Positions 1-13,429 of a DNA stretch of 64,000 nt are shown in pieces (positions within the stretch are counted from its first letter, which is position 1; each line of letters begins with the position of its first letter). Source of the DNA: Syngnathus acus (taxonomy: Eukaryota; Chordata; Actinopteri; Syngnathiformes; Syngnathidae); NCBI RefSeq assembly GCF_901709675.1, contig NC_051108.1, positions 2,480,001-2,544,000 of the forward strand. The letters run 5' to 3'. The notes below the pieces were generated by a model. That model saw nothing but the letters and a program-made list of their open reading frames with translations. It was not told the DNA's origin and did not search any database. The position numbers and the translations under genes are program-made.

Positions 1-1302
1 TCCTCCTCACCTGCCTGTCATGTCGGGAGGGCTCAGAATAAAGACAACCCGGCTTTGTGACCAGCTTTACACAAAGATGTCAGTGGCCTGTTGCACACAC
101 ACCGACAGGACTTTGCACTTTGGAGGGGGCGGGGCGGATGGTGAGGTCATCAAACTATTCCTTCTCTCAAAGACCTCCGTGGAAATACATTCCTCAGAAA
201 CGACAATTAGTCAAATGAGACAGTTATTAGGACCTTTCTGCAAACTGTCACTTCCTGTTAATGCTGACAAATGCCTGGAACCCATCGGCAGACCCCCCCC
301 CCCTCCTTTTCAACGGAAACAGACCCGAGATAATAAAAAGGAGAACTTCATAAGTGTGACACTGTACTGTTGATGCAAATATTACGGTGAAAATATATCA
401 AATAGTCCAGGGGGAGAAAAAAAAATCGGTTTGATGGCTTAATTTGCAAAAAGAAGTCGGAATATTAAAATTTTGCCTCTGTTCTTGTCGACTAATCTCT
501 TCTCAGCCTTGTGGTTTGTGATCTTCAGTAAACATGCACACACAAACACTCAGCAGAAAACTAGCTGGATTCGTCGGAGGACGGCTGGTGTCGGACGATT
601 GCAGAGCATCCGGAGCCGTCTGGTCGACGGGATAAGGATGTCCTTACAAGGCAAGTCTCGGTGTGAATAATGAGGAAATCTGTGTGTGTGTATGTGTGTG
701 CGGAAGGGCAATGGCGATAGAAAAAGTCTGAAATTGAGCCAGACGTAAAAGTGCAAAGAATATAGACACATCCATCCAGCTGCTAATAAATTTTGGTCCT
801 CACATGGTGGTTGTGTAGGGAACCCTTTCTCAACTTTCCACAAGTCGCGCAATCTGCACGGGAGAGCAGAAAGGATTTGCCAAGCAGATGGCTTTGCATA
901 TTAATGCATCCTATACCACAAGTGATGTGCATAAATCCAACATCACATGCGCTGCTCCAATGTCTATTGATGATGAGTTTACCACGCCCGAAGATAACCT
1001 CACTTCATCGAGAGTCGGACTTTGAGAGAGTCTTCATGCGTTTAGCGCGGCTCTCAATTAACTGTAAAAAGTGTCCTTCGAAAAAAAGCGCCACTTCAAC
1101 TCGAGACCACACGTCAATTATTCGCGTAAAAGTAAATATTATGCAGGTGACAAACTTCAAAAAGGCTTTTAAAGTGTTTCATTAAAAGGTCAAAGTACAC
1201 AATGGGGGAAGGATCACTTAATATCCGCGAGTCACACTTTTGTTGCCATGACGATTGGTGGCGGAACTAGTGCTGTCAATTTAGCAATTTTCTACTTGAA
1301 AT

Positions 1303-1455
1303 AAAAAAATATATATATAATATAATAACAAAATATATATATAAATATATACTTTTTTAGATATTTTAAAATATATTATATATATATAATATAATTAAAA
1401 ATTATATATAAATATATATGTAATTTTAAAATATTATATATATATATTTTTTTTT
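1303..1455. repeat. AT-rich low-complexity block
   Basis: About 150 bases made almost entirely of alternating TA with short A or T runs. It contains several self-complementary (TA)n stretches that could form cruciforms. No coding potential is visible. It is flanked by ordinary sequence, so it reads as a decayed TA microsatellite. Confidence 0.85.
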
Positions 1456-1729
1456 ACATACACCCCACACATGTACTCCAAGTATATAGTCAGTAATCCC
1501 CAGCCTGATGACAGTGGGAAGCCACAGTGAATAATAACCACATGGAAGCAAGACAACAGGCAGTAAACATGGCGTTGCTGGATATCGTGCTGATGTGGCT
1601 AATTGCTAAATTCGCCTTTTCCGTCCGTCTGACTCGCCGACAGTCTAGCAGAAATTGTCAACAGACCAAAAGTCCTAGCGAGCGCTCGATTATTGACAAT
1701 GGTGCTGATTGTGACAGCGAGCAAGGGGT

Positions 1730-1744
1730 GGGGGGGGGGGGGGG
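1730..1744 (+). repeat. Poly-G tract
   Basis: An uninterrupted run of 15 G preceded by GGGG and followed by a GA-rich segment. It has quadruplex-forming potential. Length is likely to vary between individuals and assemblies. Confidence 0.9.
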
Positions 1745-2418
1745 CGAGGAGGGAGGGCCGGGCGACTAAAACAAAACACCAAGCTCATCACACTCCGGCT
1801 AAAAGGATTGCGAGTAACAAAAGAGCATTCCCAAACAGATGTGCCGCCGATGGATGAAACTGCCCATACGATAAACCGAATCACAAAAATCTAAAATTCT
1901 ACTCCAGTAGTTTAAAAGACAGCCAAGTCTTCTTCCTGCATGATCCTAAAAATAGCGCAAAAGGGTGGTTAACACAAGTTTTGTGTTCATCTCGAACCTC
2001 AGCGCTCCAACTCACAGAGCCGTTGTTACTCTAATGGTTGCCAGGGCCCAGCCAGACATTCAAGCCGTCGCGATTACAGCCGGCGTGTTTCCACGGAGGA
2101 GGTCAGCTATTGTGACTGCACTTCTTATATTCAAGACAGCTGGAGAGGCAGGCCAATGTGAAAAAGAGTCTTCTATTGTTCTCACTCGCTTTAATGGTGC
2201 AGGAGAAATATCTCAGGGGTTCTGCTCTTTAAGCTCCTCGGCCTTACATTTTCTTACTTTAAGAGGAGAGACGAGCGCGTGTGGGATCATTTGGATGGAA
2301 AATATTCCGTTGCATTTGTTTTAAATAGACGCAATACGTTTGTGTGTATTGATTTAAATGTGATATTCATCTTCGGAAGAATTTAGAAGCGCATTAGATG
2401 AAATATTAGCCACAGTAT

Positions 2419-2435
2419 AGCGCCACCTACTGCTG
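2419..2435 (-). promoter_or_regulatory. CTCF-like motif
   Basis: Read on the minus strand the site is CAGCAGTAGGTGGCGCT, close to the vertebrate CTCF core. It is a sequence match only; motifs of this sort are also common in fish DNA by chance or inside repeats. Confidence 0.35.
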
Positions 2436-5030
2436 TGGAGGACTTAGCCCATCAGTAAGCAAATGCTAAATTCAAAGGAGTGGAATAATAATCATGATTT
2501 ATGTCAATTAAATCATTTTAATTGGCTGCCGACTGCAAAGAAAATGATCATCATATGCCGATCAGATACTTTTCCGCAGAAATCTGCTGATTCATCGTAG
2601 CGCCACTACTAAAAACAAGTTTCCGCCAAAATAAATAAATAAATACACCTATTGGAAGCTGAAGAAACTATTGCCTGCATTCATTAGCGATAAAGAATCA
2701 GCCACATAAACACTTTGCGACAAACCCGGCCGTTGAAGCACATTTATTGTCTTCTTAATTAGTTTCTACGGCATCCTGCATTCTCGGTCCTCCAGGAAAA
2801 CGGAGCCACTGAAGCGTCCTTTAAAACAACCCAGAAATATCTGAGGGCTTCATTTATTGGACTCCTCTCCTGTGCCATTAATCATCAGCGTACGCATGGA
2901 AATGAGCTTAGTCCCTTTTTCCTGCTCCACATCCACTCAAGGACGACTCGCGGCGCAAGTGTAACTAGGATCGCGCCTCATATTTTCTTCCTCTTTGTCC
3001 GCTAATAGGTGCCCTTCAAGCTAACGTCGATGCCGTGGCGCTGGGGGGGGGCAATTAGCATTTGCATGGCGGTTTCTAAGTAGGCTCCAGCGGAAAATGG
3101 CAAAATAAACAAAAGGTGGTACATAATGTATGTAAAGAAAGAGAGAGGAAGAATCAAATGAGCTTGGGTCCCATTGTGGCACTTGTGCGTCGCTACTTAA
3201 TCATCCCCTGGCCTATAAATAGGCCGTCGCTGCTGTAGAATATTGGGGAGATTAATGGATGAGAGAGGAACACCATCATGCACTCAAGCTGCTCGACTTT
3301 AGTGGAGAAGATTTTATATGAAGTCGCTTCACTTAGTAGTGATTGTTTTGTTTTAAAGTTGTTAAAAAGGACTAGCCTCCCGGTTAGCATGCTTAGGTCG
3401 AGGCTATATGACACCCACATAAAGCGAGACGTCGATGTAAGCCCGCGAGCTCTTCCCAGAGCGGCGTGTCGAGAAAGTTTTTCTTTGCTCGCACTTTATT
3501 CGGTGTTCGGTTCGATAACGCTGGGAACATGTAGATGAGGGAGGGGGCGAGGTTGAGTCACTGGACGTTTTCCTGTCTGATGGCAAAGGCAACCGTCACA
3601 AAGTAAACAGTTTTTTTTTCCAATACTCACCTGAGGGGGGAAAAAAAATCCATCCTCCAATTTACTACCAACTGTTTTTTTTAAAAATATACATTATTCA
3701 ATAGTGCAAATTCTTCATTTGAAAGGATTAGTTGCCCTTTGAGAAAAATTGCTCGCTCCCTCTTGTGTCTTCATACATCTGCATTACACTTTTGTCACCT
3801 AGCATGGCTGGTGTAATATTTTACACTCAATTGTGCTTTTGACTGGATGCCAAAGTACAAGCGACAGACCAATCGACTCATTTATCATCAGCGAGAAACA
3901 TGCTCGGTGTTGTCTCCATCCCCTTGTGGGGGGGCCGGGGGACGGGGGGGCTTACTCTTGTCATTCCGTCGACCTTTTTGTCGTATTTACATGTCGACGG
4001 GACACGGGCACGTGACTTCACATTATATTCTCCCTTTTTTTTCTTTCTTTCAATCTCTTACCTTAGAAAAAAAATATAATAGTGAACACACGGGTGACCT
4101 TGCAATACTCTCTACGCGGCGTGATGAAGCCCTCCGCATTGGGACTCATAAAGGAAGCAATAACATTAGCGAATCACTCCACAAAGTGTCGCTCCCACTC
4201 ACTTACTGATATTACATTTGATTTGAGATGATTATTGGACTGTTGTGATTATTCTCTACTCTCGTGAGCAGATTCTCATGGAAGTCATCAAGACTTAATT
4301 TGATATTTTCACTGGACTAAATTGTTATTAAATCCAAAATGTATGTAGTCTTTTTTTATGATTATTATTCATATCGCCCAACGCTGTGCACTTTTATTCT
4401 CCCTTTGAGTATGGGTTTGTCTTCTGGACCTTGCTGTGTGACTTCCCCTATACAGTGGGGAGTTGGCCTGAGGCTAATTATGTAAAGTAGAAGTATAAGA
4501 AAATGCAGTGAGGGCTTAATTATCACAAGAAAATGAACTGGCGGCGAGGACAAAGAGCATTTAGGAGACAGATTTGGCATAATCTGACATTTAAATGAGT
4601 CGCTCTCTGTCTGGCTTTTCTTAAGGTTGCGTCAAATCTTTTGAGCACGGCGCTTGCGTATATATTTTATATGCATTATTAATGAGCGCGTGAGCGAGCG
4701 AAACGTTGGGAAGGAAACCGCGGGATAATTGAAGCCATCTTGCGGGAGTGACGGCAATCTTTTCCCCGGTGGTATTTGCGTCTTTTTGTCAACAGGTAGT
4801 AATGTGCGTGTGTGTTGATCATGCAACGGGGAGGATACACACACATTGTAAAAATATCGTAAAATTAGCGGGTATTTAAAGTTGGTCTGTTGATACAATA
4901 CCGTGACAGAGCTATATTTCGCAATATCTATATTTTGATGAATGGTGATAGAAGTTGCTAGCAATATCTGTCGTTTTTAAAAGTGAAAATTGCAATTTTA
5001 TGATTGACATATGAAGTCGATCCACAAGTC

Positions 5031-5104
5031 GTCTTTGCGGGCCACATAAAATGATGTGAGGGCCGTATATGGCCCCCGGGTCTTGAGTTTGACACCTCTG
5101 CTCT
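5031..5104. repeat. Probable dispersed-repeat remnant
   Basis: The segment contains a GGGCCACATAAAATGATGTG stretch followed by TGGCCCCCGGGTCTTGAGTT and a TTTGACACCTC end. I recognise this pattern as common in teleost intergenic DNA, probably the end of a DNA transposon, but I cannot name the family. No terminal inverted repeat partner is visible nearby. Confidence 0.4.
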
Positions 5105-5255
5105 AAAAGCTTGTTTTTAATACCTTGTGTGTGTGAAGTGTGTCTGTCAGCGCGTCCCGCTATACGTCATCATTTGTCTCGCATGGTGACAACAGTTCAA
5201 TCAAACGCCAAGCCTCGTGGGATTCAACTGGAACCCTCCTTCCATTGGGACACTT

Positions 5256-5269
5256 GTTACCATAGCAAC
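5256..5269. promoter_or_regulatory. RFX X-box-like site
   Basis: GTTACCATAGCAAC is an imperfect inverted repeat matching the X-box bound by RFX factors (GTTRCC, 1-3 bases, RGYAAC). It is an isolated site in the gene desert. Function is inferred only. Confidence 0.45.
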
Positions 5270-7804
5270 TGCGCGAGGTATGAAAACCCACTAATAAGCC
5301 CGAGATAGCCGTGTTGTTTTTGTTTTTAAACTTGGAGGACACACATATAATCGCCAAGATTGTGGGTTATTTTGTTGTTAGTTTGTCACACTATAATTCG
5401 TATGCCATCACTGTTTGGCTTGGAAAATCTTTCTGGCGGTTTTCCTACATGGCCGCGTGGAAGGTTAGCCTAAGCTGCGATGATAAATAGAGGCAAATAT
5501 ATCAAAACATGCCGGCGTGCCTGTTTTCCCCAAAAAATGGTGTGTGTGTTTTTTTAACTATGGCCTATACTGTAATTATACTCTCAAAGTTGCCTTGTGT
5601 GATGGATTGCATGCACGTAGAATTATTTCCAGAAAGTCGGCTAGCCCTCCCGCCCGCCCGCAGCAGCAATCATCCAGCGCTTCTTGCTCGGAAGGAGCCT
5701 ACTTGCTATTTTTACTTTGACATCCTCTTTTTCTCGGCGAGTAATTAAAGGGAGCGTTTGGGCATGGGCAATGACAGGAGGTCCACTGAGATAGCCGGTG
5801 GTCTAATTAGCGGCGCGTATCGCCATTCTTTTCTATGGAAACATTAGTCACTATGGTGCTTTTTACACCAGCTGCGATTTAAGTATCCTGCTGCGGGATT
5901 TGTCTTTACCGGGCTCGCCGCAAGAGTTCCGCCGCTAGCTTGCAAACAAGACATCACTCAGGAGAATTAATTTTTTTTTAACACTTTGGTGTTTTTTTTT
6001 TTTTCCAAAATGATGATGAATTAGCGGCGAGGAGAGAAAACAAGCTAAGCGTCACGTCGGCAACAAACTAGCATATGGTCAGCGCTCCGCCGGATGCTGG
6101 TTCATCATATCGCAGCGCTTGAGCGAGACGTGAGGAAGGCGATGAAATATTAACCGGGGAGGAAAAATTATGCATGCGTTTTCATTTATACCCAACAGGC
6201 TTGTGTTGTCAAGGAAGTGCCACGAACTGATTCATTACGCCGGAGGATGCTGTTTACGCGGCTCAGCTCGGCTTGTTATTTCTCATCCGCGGCCCCGACG
6301 GCGTCGATGCTCGCTCGCCTTGAACGACGCCGCCTCCCCGCTACCAATCCGAGGAGACTCTTTAGAGGGACTTTAGGCAGACAGCCTTGTGGTGAAACAG
6401 CTCAGAAACAATAGTGAGGGCAGCCCAAATCAAGACAGAAGTGACAACTGTCCGTTTTGACCTCTCGAGTAAGCCGTCATGCAAATTGCTCCGCTCGAGG
6501 TTTTGACCCGTAAGCAATTGGCGCTAAGATTGATTTTAAACTTGGCTGGTTAATTATTCAAGTCAAAACGGTTGGGATTCAAAGGATGCGCGAGAGTGCA
6601 AAGGATCAAACATAACCTTGATGTTTGATACTTGGTGGAATCAACTCAAAAAGTCAAAATGGGATGCACGCAGGGAGCATACATTTTGCGATGATCACAC
6701 GAGGAAGGACGTGTCCGCTCTCGGCTTTAAAGGGAAGCGAATCTTGAAAAACTGACTTTTTAAATTATTTGTTGACAAAAAAAAAAAAAAAGTCCCCAGA
6801 GTGCCAGCCCGGCAATCAAGTGTGAAATTGAACAAGCGAGTAAATCCTTTTGTTTGCCGCCGATTTGTGAAAATGCGTGCGAGCCAGCCGTTCGGTTTGT
6901 GACATCACAGGATAGCCAAATTGTGATGTCATGACGCAGTAGGTTGGAAGTGATCCGACCAAGTTTAACAATAAGACAACAATAATAACGAAAAAGTTCA
7001 ACTTCCACCCCCGAAGGAAGGCCTGACCCAAGATACAAAGTGTGCAGCAGCACAAGAGGTTACGCTCGAATAATAATAAGCAAAAAAAACATCATCCTCG
7101 CTTCCCAAAGTCACCCAAAGTTAACCTCTCCCTCCGAGAATCAAGTGTCAGGAGAACCTAATTTCACCAATAATTTTTAGAGACAGTTCTTTTTTTGGGT
7201 GCATCCCGCAGCAAGGACTCCCGAGTATTACGCATTCACCTAAATAACGCCGCAGCGCTCTCACACTGCACACTAACAAATGGCGCTTCACTCTAAACAT
7301 CCCGCGGTCGTGCTCCAATTTCACACAAGTTCGTGTGCTGACGCCAGAAAAGCAAACACACTTCGATATTTTATCGGGCGTTTGAGCACATATGTGCTTG
7401 CTTACATTTTAGTACCTTTCCCCGGATCGCGACGGGACGAATGTCTCACTCCACGGATGCAGGATTGCATTGTCAGAGCTGCGTGATAGATATTAATGTC
7501 ATGGAAGAGCGTGATGGATGGAATTTCGGCGCGATGCTGCGTTCTATCTCCGGCTCCGTCTCTCACGGCTCGGCGGGACTCCGACAGCACTTTAATGAGC
7601 TCTGGAAGCATCCGAAGACGCTGACAGCCCTTTTCCCTTAACGGCCGCTTTGCCGAAAAATGCTCCAGTGGGTACTGACACCCTGGGAGGTGCAGCGGGG
7701 TGGTCAGGGAGGAGCTCTTGTACACTTGATTGGAACACAGAAAGTACCGCTACCTTTATTGTGCAAAATTTTTCAAAACTGAAGGTGTTGACATTAGGAA
7801 TATC

Positions 7805-7951
7805 AATGGTATCGGTACTTGGTATCGGTATCATTAACTAAAATAATTGCATCAGATCTAAAATATTATTTTTGAATATTTTTTTCATACAACGCAGTAA
7901 ATTTTATGCATCAAAACTACTAATGGTATCGGTACTTGGTATCGGTATCAT
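7805..7951 (+). repeat. Pair of identical 30-bp direct repeats
   Basis: Positions 7805-7834 and 7922-7951 carry the same 30 bases, each itself containing two GGTATCGGTA units. The start-to-start distance is 117 bases. The sequence between them is AT-rich and does not look repeated. It could be the edges of a short tandem or mobile unit; no coding content is seen. Confidence 0.8.
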
Positions 7952-9206
7952 GGGCTCTCACACACTCTTCAGGCCTGACTGAAAACTACAAATGCATCTA
8001 GATGGATAGAAAGAGCGATGACAGATGGTGAGATGGATAAATAATAATCACATGATAGAGTACATCTCATTATGCGGATCATGACTGCACACCTAATGAC
8101 GACAGGGATATATGAGAGTTAATTAAATGAGATGAGAATAGACTGATGAATATCGTTATGTTAATATCAATCTAGGCCTTTGACCGTCTGCTTAAAAGCA
8201 CGGACACTATCGCGAGTCTACGCCGAGAGAAGTCCGTCGATAGAATTACACCAAATGTTTTGGTCTACTCGCATCGGTGCATTCGTGCGGTGTCCCGATA
8301 CTTCTGTTCGCAGCGAATCCTGATTGAAATCCTCTCCACTCCTTTTGTCTCGCCATCAGCTATGATTTTGTAATCTTGCAAGCCGCTCCTCATCATTTCC
8401 CGCGTCTCCTTGATATTCATGTCAACTCGTCCTCTGCTTTGCTCATTCAACGCGCAACTATTGTCTCCACTTGCTGTCTATCATGACGGATGAGGTTTTC
8501 CAAATGAAATTCAGCACTGGGATCCTTGTAAATAACTTTGATGAGGCAGTTTCCCCCTGCCCGCCCCAATCTGCTGCTTTATTGTATTCTAGAGTACTTG
8601 ATGGTCTGGGCTGCCAAATGCTTGTTCATAAACACCATGAAAATCATTTTTAAGTGTGTGTGTTTTTTTTTTTTTCTTTCTAATGTTCTGCAATGGCACA
8701 AGGTTGAAATTCTGTCCCCAAAACCTATGATAGTACATTCCATCAAATATTTATCATTAATATCAATTTGCATAAGCAAACAAATGATGGATGCCACGGC
8801 AATAAATAATTACTTGCGTATCAAGCCTTCAAGCTGTTTTTTCAGCAGTAGCTATTTTGTACACCTGTACTGACACCTAGTGGTTAAAGTGCTTAATTAC
8901 ATCAATCTATAGTGCACTGTAAATTATTTTGCTGGTGAACTGTTTATTAAATTAGTTCAGGTAATTTTCAGTGTTTTAAACCTGATTTCCACCATGCTAA
9001 ACTATTTCTATTTTTTTTTGGGCCATGTGAGGTTACCAAAATATTAGGAACAACTTTTAGTAAAACTGTGCAGATACACATTGCAGCAAATCACAAGCTT
9101 GATTTTAAAGCAAAAAGTTAAAATGACGCCTTTCAAACAACGGAGGGATGGCCTGATAGATGGATGTAAAAAAGGAGAGATGGCTAGATGACAATCGTGA
9201 TAGAGG

Positions 9207-9223
9207 CCACAAGAGGGCGCCAT
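9207..9223 (+). promoter_or_regulatory. CTCF-like motif
   Basis: CCACAAGAGGGCGCCAT closely matches the CTCF core CCACNAGRGGGCGC in forward orientation. It points toward the reverse-oriented site downstream of sim1 at 33.47 kb. It is a sequence match without binding data. Confidence 0.45.
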
Positions 9224-10374
9224 TGCGCAAGGCTGCGCTCACGTTGGAGTGTCAGGAGGCCTTCTTCACGTGAGAAGGGACAACTTGTTTTAGTTGCTCA
9301 CCTCATGTATCTCCATGTCTGCTCGCATGGAATTAACAATTCAAACCCCAATTTGAGGATAGCCCCTCGCTCGTTGGAGGTCAGCGGAGGAGCGTACGTC
9401 TATTTCCTTTCAGGCAGGATATCAACATGTCTAAAATCCTCCACTTCCTGCGAGTGCCCTCACATGCCGCCTTATTGTTCATTGGTGATGTGCGGCGGCG
9501 TGCATCCGAGGTCCTCCCTGCTTTGGGCCTGACCCGACAGTCAAACATGTACATATTTACATCTGAGCGATGTGAGTAAAGAGTTGCGCTTAATGGCGGC
9601 ATTGAAGGGATGAGGGGATGTGATGTGTGATCGCTTCGGGAAGAAATCGTTTTTTTTATGAAGTGCTGCTTCCATGAGTGAAAATTTGTTATCCTCTATC
9701 GTCAATTCTTGGCCCAGCCATATAGGGGCGGGGTCACGCATGAACAATGAGAGGTCATTTAAAAAAAAAAAGTTTTGTTTTAATAGAGGTCATTTATGTT
9801 TATAGTCAGAAGGCGAAAAACTTCCCACCCGCCATTTTTCTCGGAACCGAAAAAAAGATCAGGAAAAAGGGAAGGCTCCAGGTGCTGGAAGCAGAGGGTG
9901 TAAATATTTGTTTTGTAGTTCCTCCTCGCTACGAAAACTGTCTCCCACACCAGAAGCGGGAAAAACAAACAATCACGCCGTCTGTCTTGCTACCGAACGG
10001 CGAATGGGTTTGTTTGTTCAGACAGACGCCATGACAGACGTAAGGAACGCTGAGAAGGCAGAAGACTGATGAAGGGCAGAGAGGGAACAAGAGTTGAAGA
10101 TGAGGAGGAGGACGGGGAAGCGAGGTTGGGTGTGGGGGGGGGCCTGCTCTTTGATGCGATAGAGGATGGATGGAGGACTACACCTCACAGATGGTGCGCT
10201 TGTCCAATTCCCAAAGCTTGGCTCTGCGCAGACACGGGTCAAACAGTATTTAAAGCTAATCTGTAGCACATGTCGTAACCCGCTTCACAAACAAAATGCA
10301 GCTCACAGGACAAGGCGTGGGAGGGGGATCGCACCATTCACACACTGACACCACGTTTGAAGAATTACAATGCG

Positions 10375-10407
10375 GGAGAGAGAGAGAGAGAGCGAGAGAG
10401 AGAGAGG
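10375..10407 (+). repeat. (GA)n microsatellite
   Basis: About 16 GA units with one interruption, directly beside the SINE insertion that follows. Confidence 0.9.
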
Positions 10408-10408
10408 T

Positions 10409-10798
10409 GGAAGGACGCTTCCATCCATCCATCCATTTTCTGAACCGCTTAGTCCCCACGGGGGTCGCGGGAGTGCTGGAGCCTATCCCAGCCGTCATCG
10501 GGCAGTAGGCGGGGGACACCCTGAACCGGTTGCCAGCCAATCGCAGGGCACACAGAGACAAACAACCATTTGCACTCGCACTCACACCTAGGGACAATTT
10601 GGAGTCTTCAATCGGCCTACCAAGCATGTTTTTGGGATGTGGGAGGAAACCGGAGTGCCCGGAGAAAACCCACGCGGGCCCGGGGAGAACATGCAAACTC
10701 CACACAGGGAGGGCCGGAGGTGGAATCGAACCCGCACCCTCCTAACTGTGAGGCGGACGTGCTACCCAGTGCGCCACCGAGCCGCCGGAAGGACGCTT
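10409..10798 (-). mobile_element. tRNA-derived SINE with 12-bp target-site duplication
   Basis: The 12-mer GGAAGGACGCTT occurs at 10409-10420 and again at 10787-10798, flanking a 366-base element. Read on the minus strand, the head contains a box A-like TGGCGCACTGGG (10776-10765) and a box B GGTTCGATTCC (10732-10722), spaced as in a tRNA-type internal Pol III promoter. The 3' end is a (GGAT)n tail (about 10437-10421). Together these identify a tRNA-derived SINE that inserted by target-primed reverse transcription. The body is of a type widely scattered in percomorph fish genomes. The intact duplications suggest a fairly recent insertion. I cannot assign a Repbase name. Confidence 0.85.
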
Positions 10799-13412
10799 TT
10801 GTCCGATTATTTCAAAATGGAGAACATGATTTTATTCGACGTTTTTAGCACGGTTGTTGTTTTTTTTTCTCCCCCCCCCCCCAAAATTGCTTCTGAATTG
10901 GTTTAGCCTTAAGCCATTTTTGTTTCAGATTTTTTTTTTCTTTAAATCCCATCAGCTTTACAGATGCCACGTCTACTTTGCAGGTTTGTTTGTGGTGAAG
11001 ACATCTAGAACAATAATTAGTGGGTCGTATGTAAACACACACGGCAATATAACTTCTCCATTCAAAGGAAACTTTTTTTTTTTTTAAATCTCTCTTTGTC
11101 TTTTCAGTTTTGTTGCTTGTAGTACTACAGAGAATGTTTTTAAACTAATATAACAGCAGCCAACCATTGATTTTGAATTCTGGCATCTACACAGGTTTTT
11201 GTGCGTGTGTGTGTTTGTGTGTATCCGAGGGGCTTGAAGGAGCCGATCTAAGTATGCTGAAGAGGCTCGCTGAGCACTGGGGTAAGATTAAGCTCGCTCA
11301 CAGAGAAATCAAACTGACCTGGGAGGCATGCCATCAGAAGGACAGATGGATAAGAACTATTGACCCCCTGACCTGCATCACATTCTCACTCGCTCATGCT
11401 AATTCTCATGCAAATTGCCACAAATACCCACTTTGACTTTTTTCTTCTTCTTCCGAGGGCAGTCGTGGCTCATATTTAACGCAAACTCACGAAAGTCGTA
11501 AACACGCTAGCCTGCTCTCCCCCCGGTGGCGTGCCCTCATGGTGGTCGGCCGCACTTCTAAAAAGCTTAATCTGTCCGTCCCGCCTCCCTGGTTAAGAGA
11601 ACAAAGGCCCCTCTCCCCTGACACAAAGGCGGCTCACACAACCCGACACACACGTCCAGACGGACCACCCATCCATCCTTGAAGACCACTGACACGCACA
11701 CACGCAACAGGCCGAGCGGCTGATCTACTGACGTCGCCCGGGCACATTAAAATCTCCTTCTCCCATTATCTAGTTCACACACCCTTTTGGAAGAGGGGGC
11801 GTTTTGTCCCTGCGGTGGAAGGGGGCGTCAGAGGGGGCGCCACGTTGGCAGTCTTTGATCCGAAGCTTCTCTCGAGGATCAGATTATCGCGCCGACCACA
11901 TTCATCGTAATGAAAAGCAACAGAGAAGCAATTTGCAGACACCACTTCAGGTCAGCGCAAACTACGGAGGGTGTCATGTCACGCTGGAACGTTTGCATTT
12001 TGCAGCCATTCACACACTAATCCAAACCTCACCCTGGATTTGGCTCGCGCTAGCCACACCGCATGCTAAATAGCGCCCGACATTAAAACGCCGTGATTTA
12101 GCTCGGGTAACGTTCGGTCGGTTTCGGAGTCATTGGAGCTGTAGCGATCGGCCCCGCCCACTCCGCGCAGCTAGCTGGCGGGAGCGATTTATTAGCCCAT
12201 TAAAAGCACATTATCGGTCCACATCTGCAGTATACATTTGAAGGAGGATTCCGCTTGTCTATTCCCTAAGCAGCCTTTGTACTAATGTTTATTGAACACA
12301 CCGTCGAGAGGTTGGCTATGATTGACAATGATCCTTTTAGCTAGTTTCAAAATGTAATATTGAAGCTACGGCTAAATTAGCTGTAAAACTGCACAGTCCC
12401 AAATGAAAAAAAAAAAACGTCTCCAACAGGACGTGCACTTGTATGACTTTGACATTTTTACGTCCGTGTTTGTCTTAACGATTTGAACGACCTTTTCCGC
12501 AGAGGCCTTTCGGGGGGCCCGGCGACCGGGTATCTCCCCGCGGATCACGGCGCCGTGTGTGCCATCGGGCTTACGACGCCATTGGCGGAGTGAGTGCATT
12601 TGTTTGAGCTGAGCTTTCTTCCCGTTTACTCACAGCCTCCGCCGAGTCGCCAGACAGATCTCCATAATCCGCAAACAATTATCATATTTGCCTCGGTGGA
12701 CGACTCGGCTTTTTTGTTTACTGATTCAAAATTAACAATTTACACAGCTGGGTTTTGTAGCGAACACCTTACTTGTCAGGCAGAGCAGCGTTTGGAACGT
12801 GGACGAGCTGGATAACGTGCGGTGAAAAATATGCTCCATTTGATGATGTAAAACCAAATGCTGTAATTTAACATTTTAAAAGACAAAGATGATCAGATAG
12901 CACTCAAGGAGTCCAGTTGCCATTAATGCCAAAACCAAATCCTCATTAGCATAGCTGAACACGCTTGTTTTCCTCCTGATTACAGACGGAAAAGTGAAAT
13001 TCCGTGCCAGTCGCCCTCGGTTCTGCTTGCTAACTGCCCCTGAGAGCTCACTCAACCTAAACCTGTTCATGACCGCTCATTTGAAATGACCACTTGTTCC
13101 TTACGTTCTCATACATTATGTCCGTGCTGTAATCTGCCCCTAAGACCTCGTTGGTGATTCTCACCTTCACACTTCTCTCAAGTCTCTCAATACACCCCAT
13201 AAATCTCATTTCAGGTTACTGGCTGGATCGGGAGAACAATTCTGTCAAACTAAATATAAGAGAATTACATTCTGTGTATGTAAAACAACGACGTGGCTTG
13301 GCCTGTCGGTCTGTTAGCTTAATGCAAATGCTAACGGACTGCACAACAACATGTGTACGTGTTACGGCAAATAGTATTAGTGCCGTACTGGTGGGCTGAG
13401 GAAGGGTTGAAT

Positions 13413-13429
13413 ACTGCCCCCAGGTGGTC
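13413..13429 (-). promoter_or_regulatory. CTCF-like motif
   Basis: On the minus strand the site reads GACCACCTGGGGGCAGT, a good match to the CTCF core. It has the same orientation as the site downstream of sim1. Confidence 0.4.

Noticed and set aside
8871-8886. Weak CTCF-like CACCTAGTGGTTA
   Set aside because: It lacks the G-rich core seen at the other sites and is too short a match.
10256-10705. 149-codon minus-strand frame and overlapping plus-strand frames
   Set aside because: They run through the tRNA-derived SINE and its flanks. No protein similarity is evident.
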